Source: CAYTZN01 sp964442495
GTDB lineage: Bacteria; Pseudomonadota; Gammaproteobacteria; Legionellales; Legionellaceae
Direction: 5' to 3'
DNA length: 64,000 nucleotides
Assembly (NCBI GenBank): GCA_964442495.1
Contig: CAYTZN010000004.1
Span: 62,001-126,000 of the forward strand
The notes beneath the pieces are model-generated. The model made no database searches. It saw nothing but the letters and a program-made list of their open reading frames with translations, and had not been told where the DNA came from. The translations under genes and the position numbers were made by a program. Shown here in pieces: positions 42,804 to 51,609 of the stretch (its first letter is position 1; every line of letters begins with the position of its first letter).

Positions 42804-44438
42804 ATGCGCCCTAAATCCTATTTATCAATTTTTGTAACAAGCGTTGCTATTGCTGTTTCATCGGCACATGCGGCAGAACCCCTCGCTTTGCAGAACGTGT
42901 CGTTTGATCGTTTACAACCGTCGTTTAAGCTTGTTCTTCCAACATCACAGCTCTCTAAAGGCTTTGCGTCTGAAGATACGCTTAAATTTTTAAAACAACA
43001 CACGGATAAAAATAAAATCACGCATGTGCGAATGGAACAGCAGTATGCGGGGGTTCCGGTTTTTGGTGGATATGCCATTTTGCACAGTAAAGAATCTACC
43101 GGTATGTTGCGTTCTTCAAGAAGCCAATTAAAAGTAACGGGAAAGGTTTATCTTGGTCTTAAAGCTGAGTTAGGAAAACCCACGCAGGCATTCATACCTC
43201 AAGCAGGTAAGGCGTTGCAGCATTTCATAACCCAATTTCATGGCCAGGAAATGAATGATGCGCAGGTTTTACCCATTGTTTATATTAATGATAAACACCA
43301 AGCATTTTGGGCCTATAAAGTCAGTGTTTTGATAACCTATGACGATAAAATCCCCCAGCTGCAAACCGCTATTATTGATGCAAAAACATACCAGCCTTTT
43401 GTAACCTGGGATGCCTTGAAAACAGCACGTACGACCATTCATGGGGTAGGCTTTGGTGGCAATACTCAAACGGGCGAATATGAATTTGGTAAAAATTTTC
43501 CACCGCTTCTTCTTCGTCGGGATGATGTGGCTGATGTTTGCTATATGGAAAACAAAGACGTTAAAGTGGTGGACATGATTCATAAATACAGTGGTCCTAG
43601 TCGGCCGATGAGGTTTAGTTGCTCACAAAGCCAGGCGGTGTCTGAAAATACGTATTGGACTGGTTACCAAGGTGATGGGTACGATCTTGAAAATGGCGCT
43701 TATTCCCCTACCAATGATGCCATGCATGCCGGGCAAGTCATAAAAAGCATGTATAAAGACTGGTATGGTTTAGACGTGTTGACCACAGAGCAAGAAAAGC
43801 CCATGAAGCTTATTATGCGTGTTCATTTTGGTCGTGGTTATGAGAATGCGTTTTGGGATGGTCATCAAATGACCTTTGGTGATGGGGACAATATGATGTA
43901 TCCCTTGGTTTCGGTCGGTATTGGTGCACATGAAATCAGCCATGGTTTTACCGAGCAACATGCTAATCTTGAGTATTTTGGGCAATCAGGTGGTATGAAT
44001 GAGTCTTTTTCTGATATGGCCTCTCAAACAGCGGAATATTATTCAGACGGTAAAAACAGCTGGATGATAGGTGCTGAGGTCATGAAAGAGGAAAGTGGAT
44101 ATAAAGCGCTCAGATTTATGGACACTCCAAGCCACGATGGAAAATCCATTGATAGGGCCGATGAATACCGTGATGGGTTAGATGTGCACCATTCGAGTGG
44201 TGTATACAATCGGCTTTTTTATGTTTTAGCGCACCAGCCTAAGTGGGATGTAAAGCAGGCTTTTCATGTGATGCTCAAAGCAAACATGGACTATTGGACG
44301 CCTTATTCCACGTTTCAAGAAGGGGGGTGCGGTATTATCGATGCTGCCAGCGATTTAGGTTATTCTATTGATGATGTAAAACAATCGTTAGATGAAGTTG
44401 CTATTGATTATAACGACTGTAATAAATCGCAACCTTAA
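42804..44438 (+). CDS. proA: Secreted zinc metalloprotease ProA/Msp (M4, thermolysin family)
   Basis: The 544-residue preproenzyme has a signal peptide (residues 1-23, cut after SAHA), an FTP/PepSY-type propeptide to about residue 205, and an M4 catalytic domain. The zinc motif HEISH is at residues 376-380, with the third ligand Glu400 in GGMNESFSD and the C-terminal DVHHSSGVYNRLFYVLA. It degrades host and environmental proteins after type II secretion in Legionella. Length matches L. pneumophila ProA (543). It is divergent from aroQ and monocistronic. Confidence 0.95.
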   Translation: MRPKSYLSIFVTSVAIAVSSAHAAEPLALQNVSFDRLQPSFKLVLPTSQLSKGFASEDTLKFLKQHTDKNKITHVRMEQQYAGVPVFGGYAILHSKESTGMLRSSRSQLKVTGKVYLGLKAELGKPTQAFIPQAGKALQHFITQFHGQEMNDAQVLPIVYINDKHQAFWAYKVSVLITYDDKIPQLQTAIIDAKTYQPFVTWDALKTARTTIHGVGFGGNTQTGEYEFGKNFPPLLLRRDDVADVCYMENKDVKVVDMIHKYSGPSRPMRFSCSQSQAVSENTYWTGYQGDGYDLENGAYSPTNDAMHAGQVIKSMYKDWYGLDVLTTEQEKPMKLIMRVHFGRGYENAFWDGHQMTFGDGDNMMYPLVSVGIGAHEISHGFTEQHANLEYFGQSGGMNESFSDMASQTAEYYSDGKNSWMIGAEVMKEESGYKALRFMDTPSHDGKSIDRADEYRDGLDVHHSSGVYNRLFYVLAHQPKWDVKQAFHVMLKANMDYWTPYSTFQEGGCGIIDAASDLGYSIDDVKQSLDEVAIDYNDCNKSQP

Positions 44439-44504
44439 TCATCTTGTATTTTAAAGCTGTTTAAGGCAGTTGATATTTTGTGAGCTTACGTCAAAATGAT
44501 AACT

Positions 44505-44532
44505 ACTGGGTGTTTTAATATAAACATCCAGT
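44505..44532 (+). terminator. Possible terminator of proA
   Basis: ACTGGGTGTTT pairs with AAACATCCAGT (one G-T) around a 6-base loop, followed by TTATTG. It lies 67 bases after the proA stop; the T-run is weak. Confidence 0.4.
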
Positions 44533-44570
44533 TTATTGTACCTCTCATTACGTTCATTTTGGTGATATAA

Positions 44571-45332
44571 ATGCAAGATACTTCGCGAACAATATCGCTG
44601 ATGACGTACAATATCCACAAAGGATTTGGTTTGGGGGCGGTGCGTTTTTTGCTTCCTAAAATGCGGGATGCAATTGCAAATTTAAACCCAGATTTCGTTT
44701 TTCTTCAAGAAGTGCAAGGGGCGCACAGTGGCCGAGAAAAGCGCATAGAAACATGGCCTGATACGCCACAATTTGAATATATTGCCGAAAAAATATGGCC
44801 TCATTATGTTTATGCTAAAAATGCAATATATCAGTCTGGCCATCATGGCAATGCTATTTTAAGTAAATATCCAATCGCGCGTTTTGACAATATTAATTTA
44901 TCCACCATTAGTCGTGCTTCTAGAAGTATTTTGCACAGTCAATTGAGTTTAGGTGAAGATAAATTAACGGTGCATTTATTGTGTGTTCATTTGGGGCTAT
45001 TTAAGGCCGAGCGCGCGGAGCAATGCAAGGCGTTGATGTTACGCATCAGTGAAGTGGTGCCTGATAATGAGCCCTTATTAATGGCCGGTGATTTTAACGA
45101 CTGGCGCAATGCTCTTTCAAAGCCTTTAGCGGATGAGCTGGGAATTCAAGAGGCATTTTATTCAACGGAGGGGCACCATGCCCGCTCTTTTCCTTCAATA
45201 AAGCCTGCGCTGTGTGTGGATCGGGTTTATTTTCGTGGGATGCGTGTGAGGGATGTGCAATGCTTGCATGGCAAGCCCTGGCGAATGTTATCTGATCACT
45301 TACCTCTTTATGCAAGCTTTTATCTAAACTAA
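44571..45332 (+). CDS. Endonuclease/exonuclease/phosphatase (EEP) family hydrolase
   Basis: The 253-residue soluble protein has the DNase I-like catalytic set: MTYNIHKGFG (Asn), FLQEVQG (Glu), LCVHLGLF, LMAGDFNDWR (Asp/Asn) and the terminal MLSDHLPLYASF (Asp-His pair). Members cleave phosphodiesters in nucleic acids, phospholipids or phosphoinositides. No signal peptide was seen. The substrate cannot be assigned, and a host-directed phosphatase role is possible but unsupported. Confidence 0.85.
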   Translation: MQDTSRTISLMTYNIHKGFGLGAVRFLLPKMRDAIANLNPDFVFLQEVQGAHSGREKRIETWPDTPQFEYIAEKIWPHYVYAKNAIYQSGHHGNAILSKYPIARFDNINLSTISRASRSILHSQLSLGEDKLTVHLLCVHLGLFKAERAEQCKALMLRISEVVPDNEPLLMAGDFNDWRNALSKPLADELGIQEAFYSTEGHHARSFPSIKPALCVDRVYFRGMRVRDVQCLHGKPWRMLSDHLPLYASFYLN

Positions 45333-45403
45333 TAAAACCTTAATTTTATTTTTGTACAATAATCTCCTATAAATTTTAAAAAAATTTAGCTGGGGTTGAT
45401 GCA

Positions 45404-47281
45404 ATGAAATTAAGCCGTTTTAGTGCAAGTGTTCTTATTCGGGTTATTCATCAGGTTAAAAAACAGGTGAATGGGTTAGAACAAAGTCCGGATGCATTGT
45501 TTTCTACTGAGCAGGCAAAAAAACTATTGAATCAGTGCGATGATTTATTATTGATAGCTCGCCTTCCGCTGAGTGGTTTTCAGGAGGTTATGTCTTTATA
45601 TAAAATATTGGTTTCTTTTTGGTTAGACCATAGCGAAGTATTACATCCCTTAACCGAACTAAAACAGGATATTAACTCTCTTCATGTTGCGTTAATCGGG
45701 CTTTATGGCACTGAACCAAGTGAAGATATAGTGCAAGATGAAATAAAGCTTGATCCGTGGCAGCAGATATTATTCAAAATCAAATACAATTTGACAACCG
45801 ATAAGCTGTTTTTAGCAGATGACGAACGTGTGTGTAATGATGATACAGTAAGATTAGAACCTTCCCTCCTCCAAGAACTTTTTAGAGCATTAAAACAAAA
45901 TCATTCCGTTTCTATACTTTCGTTTTGTAACCAGGATGTTAACCTTGTTAATGCGTGTGTTATAGCGGCTCAAACCTGTAACAATATAAAAGGAATGGAG
46001 TTTTATACGCCCATAACCGATAACAGCTTAAGAGTGCTTGCCGAGGGCCATTATACCTACCTTTCTCTTACCGCCAGTAGCAAGGAAACAGCAAGAATAT
46101 TGTCGATATCTAAAACGTTGTCAGATGTTTATATTGCCGGTGATGGTATAACAAAAGATACCTTATTTACGCTACTAGAAATGCCTTCTATAAAAAAAAT
46201 AAAACTAACAGGAGAAATAACCGATGAGTATATTGAACCCTTAGCAAAACTAAAAGACACCAGTTGTCGTTGTTTGGTTTTAACGAGTGACCATGTTTCA
46301 GATAAGAGCATGAAAATTTTGGCGTCTCTGACGTCCTTAGAGTCATTGGATGTGCATAGTGATAGGATAACAGACGCATCTCTTTTGCATTTCAAATCCA
46401 ATGATACATTGGGAGAGCTTATTTTGCGAAGTAATAGTCTAAGCCAATCAGGTTTACAATATTTTTCGCACCAACAATCATGTTCTAGTGCGAATCGAGA
46501 ATACATTATAAATCATCTCTTAGGGGCCGAGAAATATGAATTTGGAAGAGCAATTTCTCAGCATGAAATAGCAGATTTGATGTTAAGTCATGAAATAGCA
46601 GATTTGATGTTAAGTAATGAGCGGTTATCAAAAAAATTGAATGGATTAGACATAGCACCCAATAAACAAAGCTTTCCCCATTCTTGTGCGGCCCGCGCTA
46701 TTATGGTGCTATTAAATAACCTGGGTTGTTTAAGTGATGAGGAAATGCTTCGCACAACCGAATTGCGTATTTACTCTGCAATATGGTCTAAGCCTGGAGG
46801 TATAGCAGATATCAATAAAACTGTGGCCTACCTGAGAAGTCACCGACTTGGTGTTACTTTATATGAGGATGCAGGCATAACCTCTGAATTGAAAAAAATT
46901 CAGAGGTTCGAGGAGCAATACCACAGTAACTTTGATGGTCTACTAAGCCATGCAAAAAAAGCCAAAGTTTTTGAGGCCGGTGTGGCAAAAAATACAAGCT
47001 ATTTGTTGATTAGCTTAAAATATGGGCCTCACATTTTGGCGCTCAGTCATAAAGATGGAAAATATATTGTATTAGATCCAGCTGTTGGAGAGGAAACAAT
47101 ATATGAATCTATTGAAGAACTCCACAGGGGATTGATGGAGGATTGGGCTTACACAGGCCTGGCCATGCATTTGACACCTCAAGTGGTGTTAAGTTCCCAA
47201 AACACGGGTTTTTGGAAGAAAAAAGAGGACGCATTGCCATATGTAGGGCCTGCGCGAAACAAACCATTTTTACCTCAATAA
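45404..47281 (+). CDS. Candidate Dot/Icm effector: LRR-like region plus C39-like papain-fold domain
   Basis: The 625-residue cytosolic-type protein has no signal peptide. Residues about 200-360 contain leucine-rich-repeat-like units (LEMPSIKKIKLTGEITDEYI, LTSLESLDVHSDRITDASLL). Residues about 415-590 look like a C39-type peptidase: Cys428 in FPHSCAARAIMVLL, His543 in YGPHILALSHKDG and Asp558 in IVLDPAVG. Between the two is an exact nine-residue tandem duplication, HEIADLMLS. LRR plus cysteine-protease architecture with a Legionella context suggests a translocated effector. This is inference. Confidence 0.65.
   Translation: MKLSRFSASVLIRVIHQVKKQVNGLEQSPDALFSTEQAKKLLNQCDDLLLIARLPLSGFQEVMSLYKILVSFWLDHSEVLHPLTELKQDINSLHVALIGLYGTEPSEDIVQDEIKLDPWQQILFKIKYNLTTDKLFLADDERVCNDDTVRLEPSLLQELFRALKQNHSVSILSFCNQDVNLVNACVIAAQTCNNIKGMEFYTPITDNSLRVLAEGHYTYLSLTASSKETARILSISKTLSDVYIAGDGITKDTLFTLLEMPSIKKIKLTGEITDEYIEPLAKLKDTSCRCLVLTSDHVSDKSMKILASLTSLESLDVHSDRITDASLLHFKSNDTLGELILRSNSLSQSGLQYFSHQQSCSSANREYIINHLLGAEKYEFGRAISQHEIADLMLSHEIADLMLSNERLSKKLNGLDIAPNKQSFPHSCAARAIMVLLNNLGCLSDEEMLRTTELRIYSAIWSKPGGIADINKTVAYLRSHRLGVTLYEDAGITSELKKIQRFEEQYHSNFDGLLSHAKKAKVFEAGVAKNTSYLLISLKYGPHILALSHKDGKYIVLDPAVGEETIYESIEELHRGLMEDWAYTGLAMHLTPQVVLSSQNTGFWKKKEDALPYVGPARNKPFLPQ
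46562..46615 (+). repeat. Perfect 27-bp tandem duplication inside the LRR/C39 gene
   Basis: The 27-base unit at 46562-46588 (beginning CATGAAATAGCAGATTTGAT) is repeated exactly at 46589-46615, adding nine residues (HEIADLMLS) in frame. Exact identity implies a recent duplication. Confidence 0.95.
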
Positions 47282-47322
47282 AAGAAGGGGTTGGGTACGA
47301 AATCGAACCCAACCTCGATGTG

Positions 47323-48333
47323 TTATTCCTCGTTTTCTTGATATTCACCAAAGCAGGCTAAGCTATTTTGACGAGCTCTATGCAGCAATACGGCTTGAGC
47401 TTTTGCAATGTTGGCGGCTTTTCCACCCCAAGCTTGCAAGCAATCTTCCTGTAGTGCACGTCCATAAGAGAAGCTTAATGTCCAGGGTTGGTAGCCTGTG
47501 CTATTAATGGCATTTAAATTTATAGTGGCCTGTTTTGAGGTTTGTCCACCTGACAAGAAATTAATGGTAGGAACCGCAGCTGGAACATTGTTACGGAACA
47601 CGCTCAATGTGTAATCGGCAATTTCTTCCGGTGAGCTAAACGTGGGGGCGTCTTTGCCACAGGTTATCATACTCGGTTTAAGGACGATGTTTTCTAATTC
47701 AACTTGATGGACAAAGAGGGCATGAAATAACTCATGCAAGACCATTTCACTGGCTTCTGCACAGCGTTCAATGCTGTGTGGCCCATCTATCAGTACTTCA
47801 GGCTCAACAATGGGTACAATCCCTACAGACTGGCAGCAAGCAGCATAACGCGCTAGGATTTCAGCACCAGCCTTCATGGCCGTCAAACTGGGTGTGTGAT
47901 CGGAAATGGAATAGACATTACGCCATTTTGCAAATTTAGCACCTAAATTTTTAAACTCTATCAGACGCTCAGTTAACCCATCTAAACCTTGGGTGACTTT
48001 TTCATCATCAGTGTTTGCTAAAAGCGCAAGACCCTTGTCAACTTTAATGCCTGGTATAATGCCCTTTTTTGCAAAAAGCTCAGCAATGGGCGTGCCATGT
48101 TCATCTTTGTTGTGAAAGGTTTCTTCAAATAAAATCACACCATTAATGTAGTGCTCAAGTTCGGGGGTGGTGGCGAGCAGAAGGCGGTAATCACGTCGAT
48201 TTTTTTCGTTGTTTTCAAGTCCTATGGTGGCAAATCGTTTACCAATGGTGCCGTTGCTTTCGTCTGCAGCTAAAATACCTTTGCCATCTTGGAGCAGATG
48301 ATCCATTGTTGTGGCTAATTCATCATAATACAT
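47323..48333 (-). CDS. Class I fructose-bisphosphate aldolase
   Basis: The 336-residue protein is the eukaryote-type class I aldolase. It has GKGILAADESNGTIGKRF, KFAKWRNVYSI, VPIVEPEVLIDG, the Schiff-base lysine in NIVLKPSMITCGK, and PTINFLSGGQTSKQAT. It cleaves fructose-1,6-bisphosphate without metal. It follows the flavoprotein reductase gene by 15 bases on the minus strand, so the two may form an operon. Confidence 0.95.
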   Translation of the reverse strand: MYYDELATTMDHLLQDGKGILAADESNGTIGKRFATIGLENNEKNRRDYRLLLATTPELEHYINGVILFEETFHNKDEHGTPIAELFAKKGIIPGIKVDKGLALLANTDDEKVTQGLDGLTERLIEFKNLGAKFAKWRNVYSISDHTPSLTAMKAGAEILARYAACCQSVGIVPIVEPEVLIDGPHSIERCAEASEMVLHELFHALFVHQVELENIVLKPSMITCGKDAPTFSSPEEIADYTLSVFRNNVPAAVPTINFLSGGQTSKQATINLNAINSTGYQPWTLSFSYGRALQEDCLQAWGGKAANIAKAQAVLLHRARQNSLACFGEYQENEE

Positions 48334-48348
48334 AATTTTACTATCCCC

Positions 48349-49083
48349 TTAATTAGAAATATATTTTTCTCGGATGAGCTGTGGTAGCGTGAAGCCCATG
48401 TCTTTTAAATACGAGAAAGCGTCGTCGATCATACCGGGATTTCCGCATAAATAAACAATATCTTCGGTAGGATTTAGTGCTAACTCAGGAAATGCACGCT
48501 GAACATACCCGCGGTGTTCATTCGACATTAAGTTTTTTTCGTCCTCTCGGCTTAAATAGGCACGAAATGTGGCACGAGGCGACAGTGTCATTAGGGTCTT
48601 GAATTCATCTTTGTATAAGATGTCTTCTCGTTTTTGTACGCCTTGTAATACAACAACATGAAGGGCGGGATTTTCATTTAAGCGTTTTATAAGTTCTGGG
48701 ATCATGGCGCGATAAGGGGTGATGCCCGTACTGGTTGCCACTAAAATATAACGTTTGGGGATTTCATCTTTAAGAATTAAACGTCCAAATGGCCCGTTGA
48801 TATTAATGGAGTCACCGGGTTTTAGATTAAACAGTAAATCAGTTCCTGGTCCACCCTCTACAAAACCCGCAGCAAATTCAATTCGATTGTTTTGTTCGGG
48901 CGCATTGGCGATACTATAACTTCGACGCAATGTTTTTCCATCGTGTTGAAAGTGAATGGTAATAAATTGGCCGGGAAGGTAAGTGAAGGCAGTTGTGTTT
49001 AAGGTTTTAAAAACAAAATGTTTGACATTAGGGGACGCCATATACGTTTTTTCTAGTGTGATTGAAAAGGTGATGGGTGGCAT
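48349..49083 (-). CDS. Ferredoxin/flavodoxin--NADP reductase family flavoprotein
   Basis: The 244-residue protein has an FAD domain with the RRSYSIANAP motif (RxYS) and TDLLFNLKPGDSININGPFG, and a nicotinamide domain with ILVATSTGITPYRAMI and the C-terminal DIVYLCGNPGMIDDAF. It probably moves electrons between NAD(P)H and a small redox protein or flavin; the exact partner is unknown. It is upstream of the aldolase in the same orientation and divergent from dotV. Confidence 0.88.
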   Translation of the reverse strand: MPPITFSITLEKTYMASPNVKHFVFKTLNTTAFTYLPGQFITIHFQHDGKTLRRSYSIANAPEQNNRIEFAAGFVEGGPGTDLLFNLKPGDSININGPFGRLILKDEIPKRYILVATSTGITPYRAMIPELIKRLNENPALHVVVLQGVQKREDILYKDEFKTLMTLSPRATFRAYLSREDEKNLMSNEHRGYVQRAFPELALNPTEDIVYLCGNPGMIDDAFSYLKDMGFTLPQLIREKYISN

Positions 49084-49222
49084 GGTTGATTCTGTATGAA
49101 TGGGAAAGCTCCTAATATAGGGGAAAAATGATACATTGCAAGGTTTTCGCTTCGTAAAAGAGGCATCTGTTGGTTAAAATCAATCTTAAGGTGAGTGACA
49201 TTCAGAGTGTGTATAATCAAGT

Positions 49223-49756
49223 ATGAATGATGCTAATTTAATTTCAATGATTGGTAATGTGAGCCAATCGCTTCTATCGGTAGAATCCCTTATTGCGGGT
49301 TTAGGGTATTTAATTGGTATTTTGTTTATTATCTCTGCCATCACAAAATTTAAAAAAATCGGGGATGCGAGGGCTCATGCTTCTGCGTCTGAAAAACCTT
49401 CTGTCGCTATTCTTTTTCTAGTGGTCGGTGCTGCCTTGCTTTTTTTACCCTCAATGGTGAGTGTGTTGTCTAACTCAGCTTTTGGTACGGGCAATATTTT
49501 GCAGTACATTCCCTATAAACCCTATGATATTTACAATTCGATGCAAATTGTGATTCAAATGGCCGGTTTGATTTGGTTTGTGCGCGGATGTGTTTTATTA
49601 GTTCATGGTGGTCAGCCTGGTGCTAAAGAGGGGCCAAAAGGGCTTACGTTTATCATTGCTGGTATTCTTGCCATGAATTTTGAGGGAACCTACGGTATGC
49701 TGAATTACATTGTGGTGCATTTATTTAGTTTGAAAAATACATCACAATCGGGCTAA
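49223..49756 (+). CDS. dotV: Dot/Icm type IVB secretion inner-membrane protein, IcmC/DotE family (probable DotV)
   Basis: The 177-residue protein has four hydrophobic helices (near residues 22-40, 60-78, 110-128 and 141-160). Family-typical text includes LIGILFIISAITKFKKIGD, LFLPSMVSVLSNSAFG and IWFVRGCVLLVHGGQPGAKE. This matches IcmC/DotE and its paralogue DotV, both inner-membrane parts of the effector-exporting Dot/Icm machine. Its isolation from other icm/dot genes and closeness to proA (4.8 kb) favour DotV, which in L. pneumophila is, to my recollection, a few genes from proA. An exported protein gene follows by 31 bases. Confidence 0.8.
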   Translation: MNDANLISMIGNVSQSLLSVESLIAGLGYLIGILFIISAITKFKKIGDARAHASASEKPSVAILFLVVGAALLFLPSMVSVLSNSAFGTGNILQYIPYKPYDIYNSMQIVIQMAGLIWFVRGCVLLVHGGQPGAKEGPKGLTFIIAGILAMNFEGTYGMLNYIVVHLFSLKNTSQSG

Positions 49757-49787
49757 GGATTTATAGACTATAAAAGGAGTAGTAGTT

Positions 49788-50315
49788 ATGAGGTATAAAA
49801 ACCTAGGAATATTGATTGGATTATGGATGTTTTCGACCATGTTGATAGCAGCCTCCTCAAATGACCAAGTAGCGCGCTTAGTGTTAAATCACGTTAGCCT
49901 TATCCAACATCAAGAGGCAGATGGTGATGAGTTGTATTTTGATGTTAGTGTCTTTCGCTCGAAAGAGCCCACACAGTATTTACGTGTTCCTGCAAAACCT
50001 TTTCATTGGAAATCTCAACGAATTCAAGATGTTTCAAACATGACCTTGTGGTCAGATATGATAAAAAAAGGCGAAGATGTAACCATCATTGTTTCTCTTA
50101 TGGAAACAGACATGACAGCACTTTATCCTGATGAGTTAATTGGATCAGTAAGAGTGAAATTTAAAAATGAAAACGGTGTTTTGCACACCCGTTGGAGCAT
50201 GCCTAATCACGTTGGTGAAGTTGCTTTTAAAGGCAAGAAAGAAAGTGTTCAAAAATTTGACTTAGTTAATGATGGCGCTCATTACAAGGTTGATTTGTCT
50301 GTAGTAAAGCCTTGA
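49788..50315 (+). CDS. Exported protein of unknown function next to dotV
   Basis: The 175-residue protein has a signal peptide (MRYKNLGILIGLWMFSTMLI, cut near AAS). The mature part is rich in beta-strand (ELYFDVSVFRSKEPTQYLRV, DVTIIVSLMETD, SVRVKFKN). No family was recognised. A ribosome site AGGAG precedes ATG, and the gene is 31 bases after dotV in the same direction, so cotranscription and a periplasmic role linked to secretion are possible but unproven. Confidence 0.7.
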   Translation: MRYKNLGILIGLWMFSTMLIAASSNDQVARLVLNHVSLIQHQEADGDELYFDVSVFRSKEPTQYLRVPAKPFHWKSQRIQDVSNMTLWSDMIKKGEDVTIIVSLMETDMTALYPDELIGSVRVKFKNENGVLHTRWSMPNHVGEVAFKGKKESVQKFDLVNDGAHYKVDLSVVKP

Positions 50316-50330
50316 AGCGTTAAGTGACTC

Positions 50331-50618
50331 TTATTCTTCGCCACAAATTTTGAGGTTATTGGTTTTAGCAAAATCTAAAATGGCTTGGTAGACCTGAGGA
50401 CTGGTTTCTTTAAGCTTTGGGTCGAGCAAAACGCATTTATACCCTTCATGATTAACACTGGGCTGTAACAGGGGTGAGTAGTGGATACGGCTATTTTTAA
50501 AGCTAGCCATCGTTCCGCTCATTCGCTCGGCCCAATCGCTAGGTCTGAATGTTTTGCCCTGAGCGGTGACACCTTCAATGATGATTGTTTTATTTTTGGG
50601 TTTTGTCATTCTAACCAT
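50331..50618 (-). CDS. DUF3579 family protein
   Basis: The 95-residue protein has TIIIEGVTAQGKTFRPSDWA, ERMSGTMASF, HYSPLLQPSVNHEGYKCVLL and a C-terminal ILDFAKTNNLKI. These match the small proteobacterial DUF3579 family of unknown function. Codon 4 (50609) is an alternative start. It is convergent with the exported-protein gene. Confidence 0.85.
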   Translation of the reverse strand: MVRMTKPKNKTIIIEGVTAQGKTFRPSDWAERMSGTMASFKNSRIHYSPLLQPSVNHEGYKCVLLDPKLKETSPQVYQAILDFAKTNNLKICGEE

Positions 50619-50767
50619 ACAATAAATGCAGAATGTCTAGTATAGCATCATCTAGATCCAGCGGGTATTCTTTAACCCCCCTATATTTGCAGCACTTGGT
50701 CAATCATAGCGAGATAGGGTGTTATTGTGCTAATATACCGTAGTTTATTATTGATGGGGTTCATGTT

Positions 50768-51529
50768 GTGAGACTAAAAGAACAACACTCAGGAATTTAT
50801 TTATTACCTAATCTTCTGACCACAGCAAGTTTGTTTGCTGCATTCTATTCCATTGTGGCATCGTTAAAAGCCCAATATGAAGTTGCTGTTATTGCCATTT
50901 TTATTGGTATGGTGGCAGATGGGCTGGATGGGCGTATTGCCCGCATGACAAATACACAATCAGCCTTTGGGGCTCAATATGATAGTTTGTCTGATATGGT
51001 GACTTTTGGTGTAGCGCCGGCCTTACTTCTTTACAGTTGGGGCTTGTTTCATCTGGGTAAAGTGGGTTGGCTTGTTGCCTTTATTTTTACGGCGGCGGTA
51101 GCGTTACGTTTGGCCCGTTTTAATACACAGGTCGAAACCGCGGATAAACGCTATTTTCAAGGTTTGGCCTGCCCACCAGCAGCCGCTATTGTGTCGGCGT
51201 TTGTTTGGGTGTGTTACCAAAACGATTGGACCAATACATTTTTTACAGTACTGGCAGCGGGTCTTGCCATTATCATGGCTGTATTGATGGTGAGTAATAT
51301 ACGTTATTACAGTTTTAAGGAGTTAGATTTTAAAGGGAAAGTGCCGTTTCTTCATATTTTAGTGATTGTTATTTTATTTGTGGCCATTGCAGCTAACCCT
51401 TCAGTGGTATTGTTTGTAGGGTTTTTGTTATATGGGTTATCCGGTCCTTCGCAAACACTGATTGCTTTGCAGCGCGTACAAAAGCAGCGTCGACAAGTTG
51501 CTGTGGCTAAAAAAGAACGAAAAAAATAA
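50768..51529 (+). CDS. pssA: CDP-diacylglycerol--serine O-phosphatidyltransferase
   Basis: The 253-residue membrane enzyme has the CDP-alcohol phosphotransferase motif DGLDGRIARMTNTQSAFGAQ continuing YDSLSDMVTFGVAP, and about seven membrane helices. It makes phosphatidylserine, the precursor of phosphatidylethanolamine. The start is GTG at 50768, with GGGG about 9 bases upstream. The basic C-terminus (RVQKQRRQ, KKERKK) is cytosolic. A strong terminator follows directly. Confidence 0.94.
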   Translation: MRLKEQHSGIYLLPNLLTTASLFAAFYSIVASLKAQYEVAVIAIFIGMVADGLDGRIARMTNTQSAFGAQYDSLSDMVTFGVAPALLLYSWGLFHLGKVGWLVAFIFTAAVALRLARFNTQVETADKRYFQGLACPPAAAIVSAFVWVCYQNDWTNTFFTVLAAGLAIIMAVLMVSNIRYYSFKELDFKGKVPFLHILVIVILFVAIAANPSVVLFVGFLLYGLSGPSQTLIALQRVQKQRRQVAVAKKERKK

Positions 51530-51536
51530 GTAAAAA

Positions 51537-51566
51537 AGAAGGGGTACTATGTACCCCTTCTTTTTT
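51537..51566 (+). terminator. Rho-independent terminator of pssA
   Basis: An 11-bp perfect stem AGAAGGGGTAC / GTACCCCTTCT with a 3-base loop is followed by TTTTTT and preceded by AAAAA, 7 bases after the pssA stop. The A-run on the other side lets it work in both directions, also for the convergent gene at 51610. Confidence 0.9.
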
Positions 51567-51609
51567 ACCACAATTCACCGAGACTCATGCTATCCATTAT
51601 CAACTAATA

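Noticed and set aside
45350..45403. Promoter for the LRR/C39 gene (TACAAT near 45355)
   Set aside because: No acceptable -35 hexamer at 16-18 bases; the region is too AT-rich to call.
45404..47281. Bacteriocin-processing C39 peptidase of an ABC exporter
   Set aside because: There are no membrane helices, no ATPase domain and no transporter or leader-peptide genes nearby.
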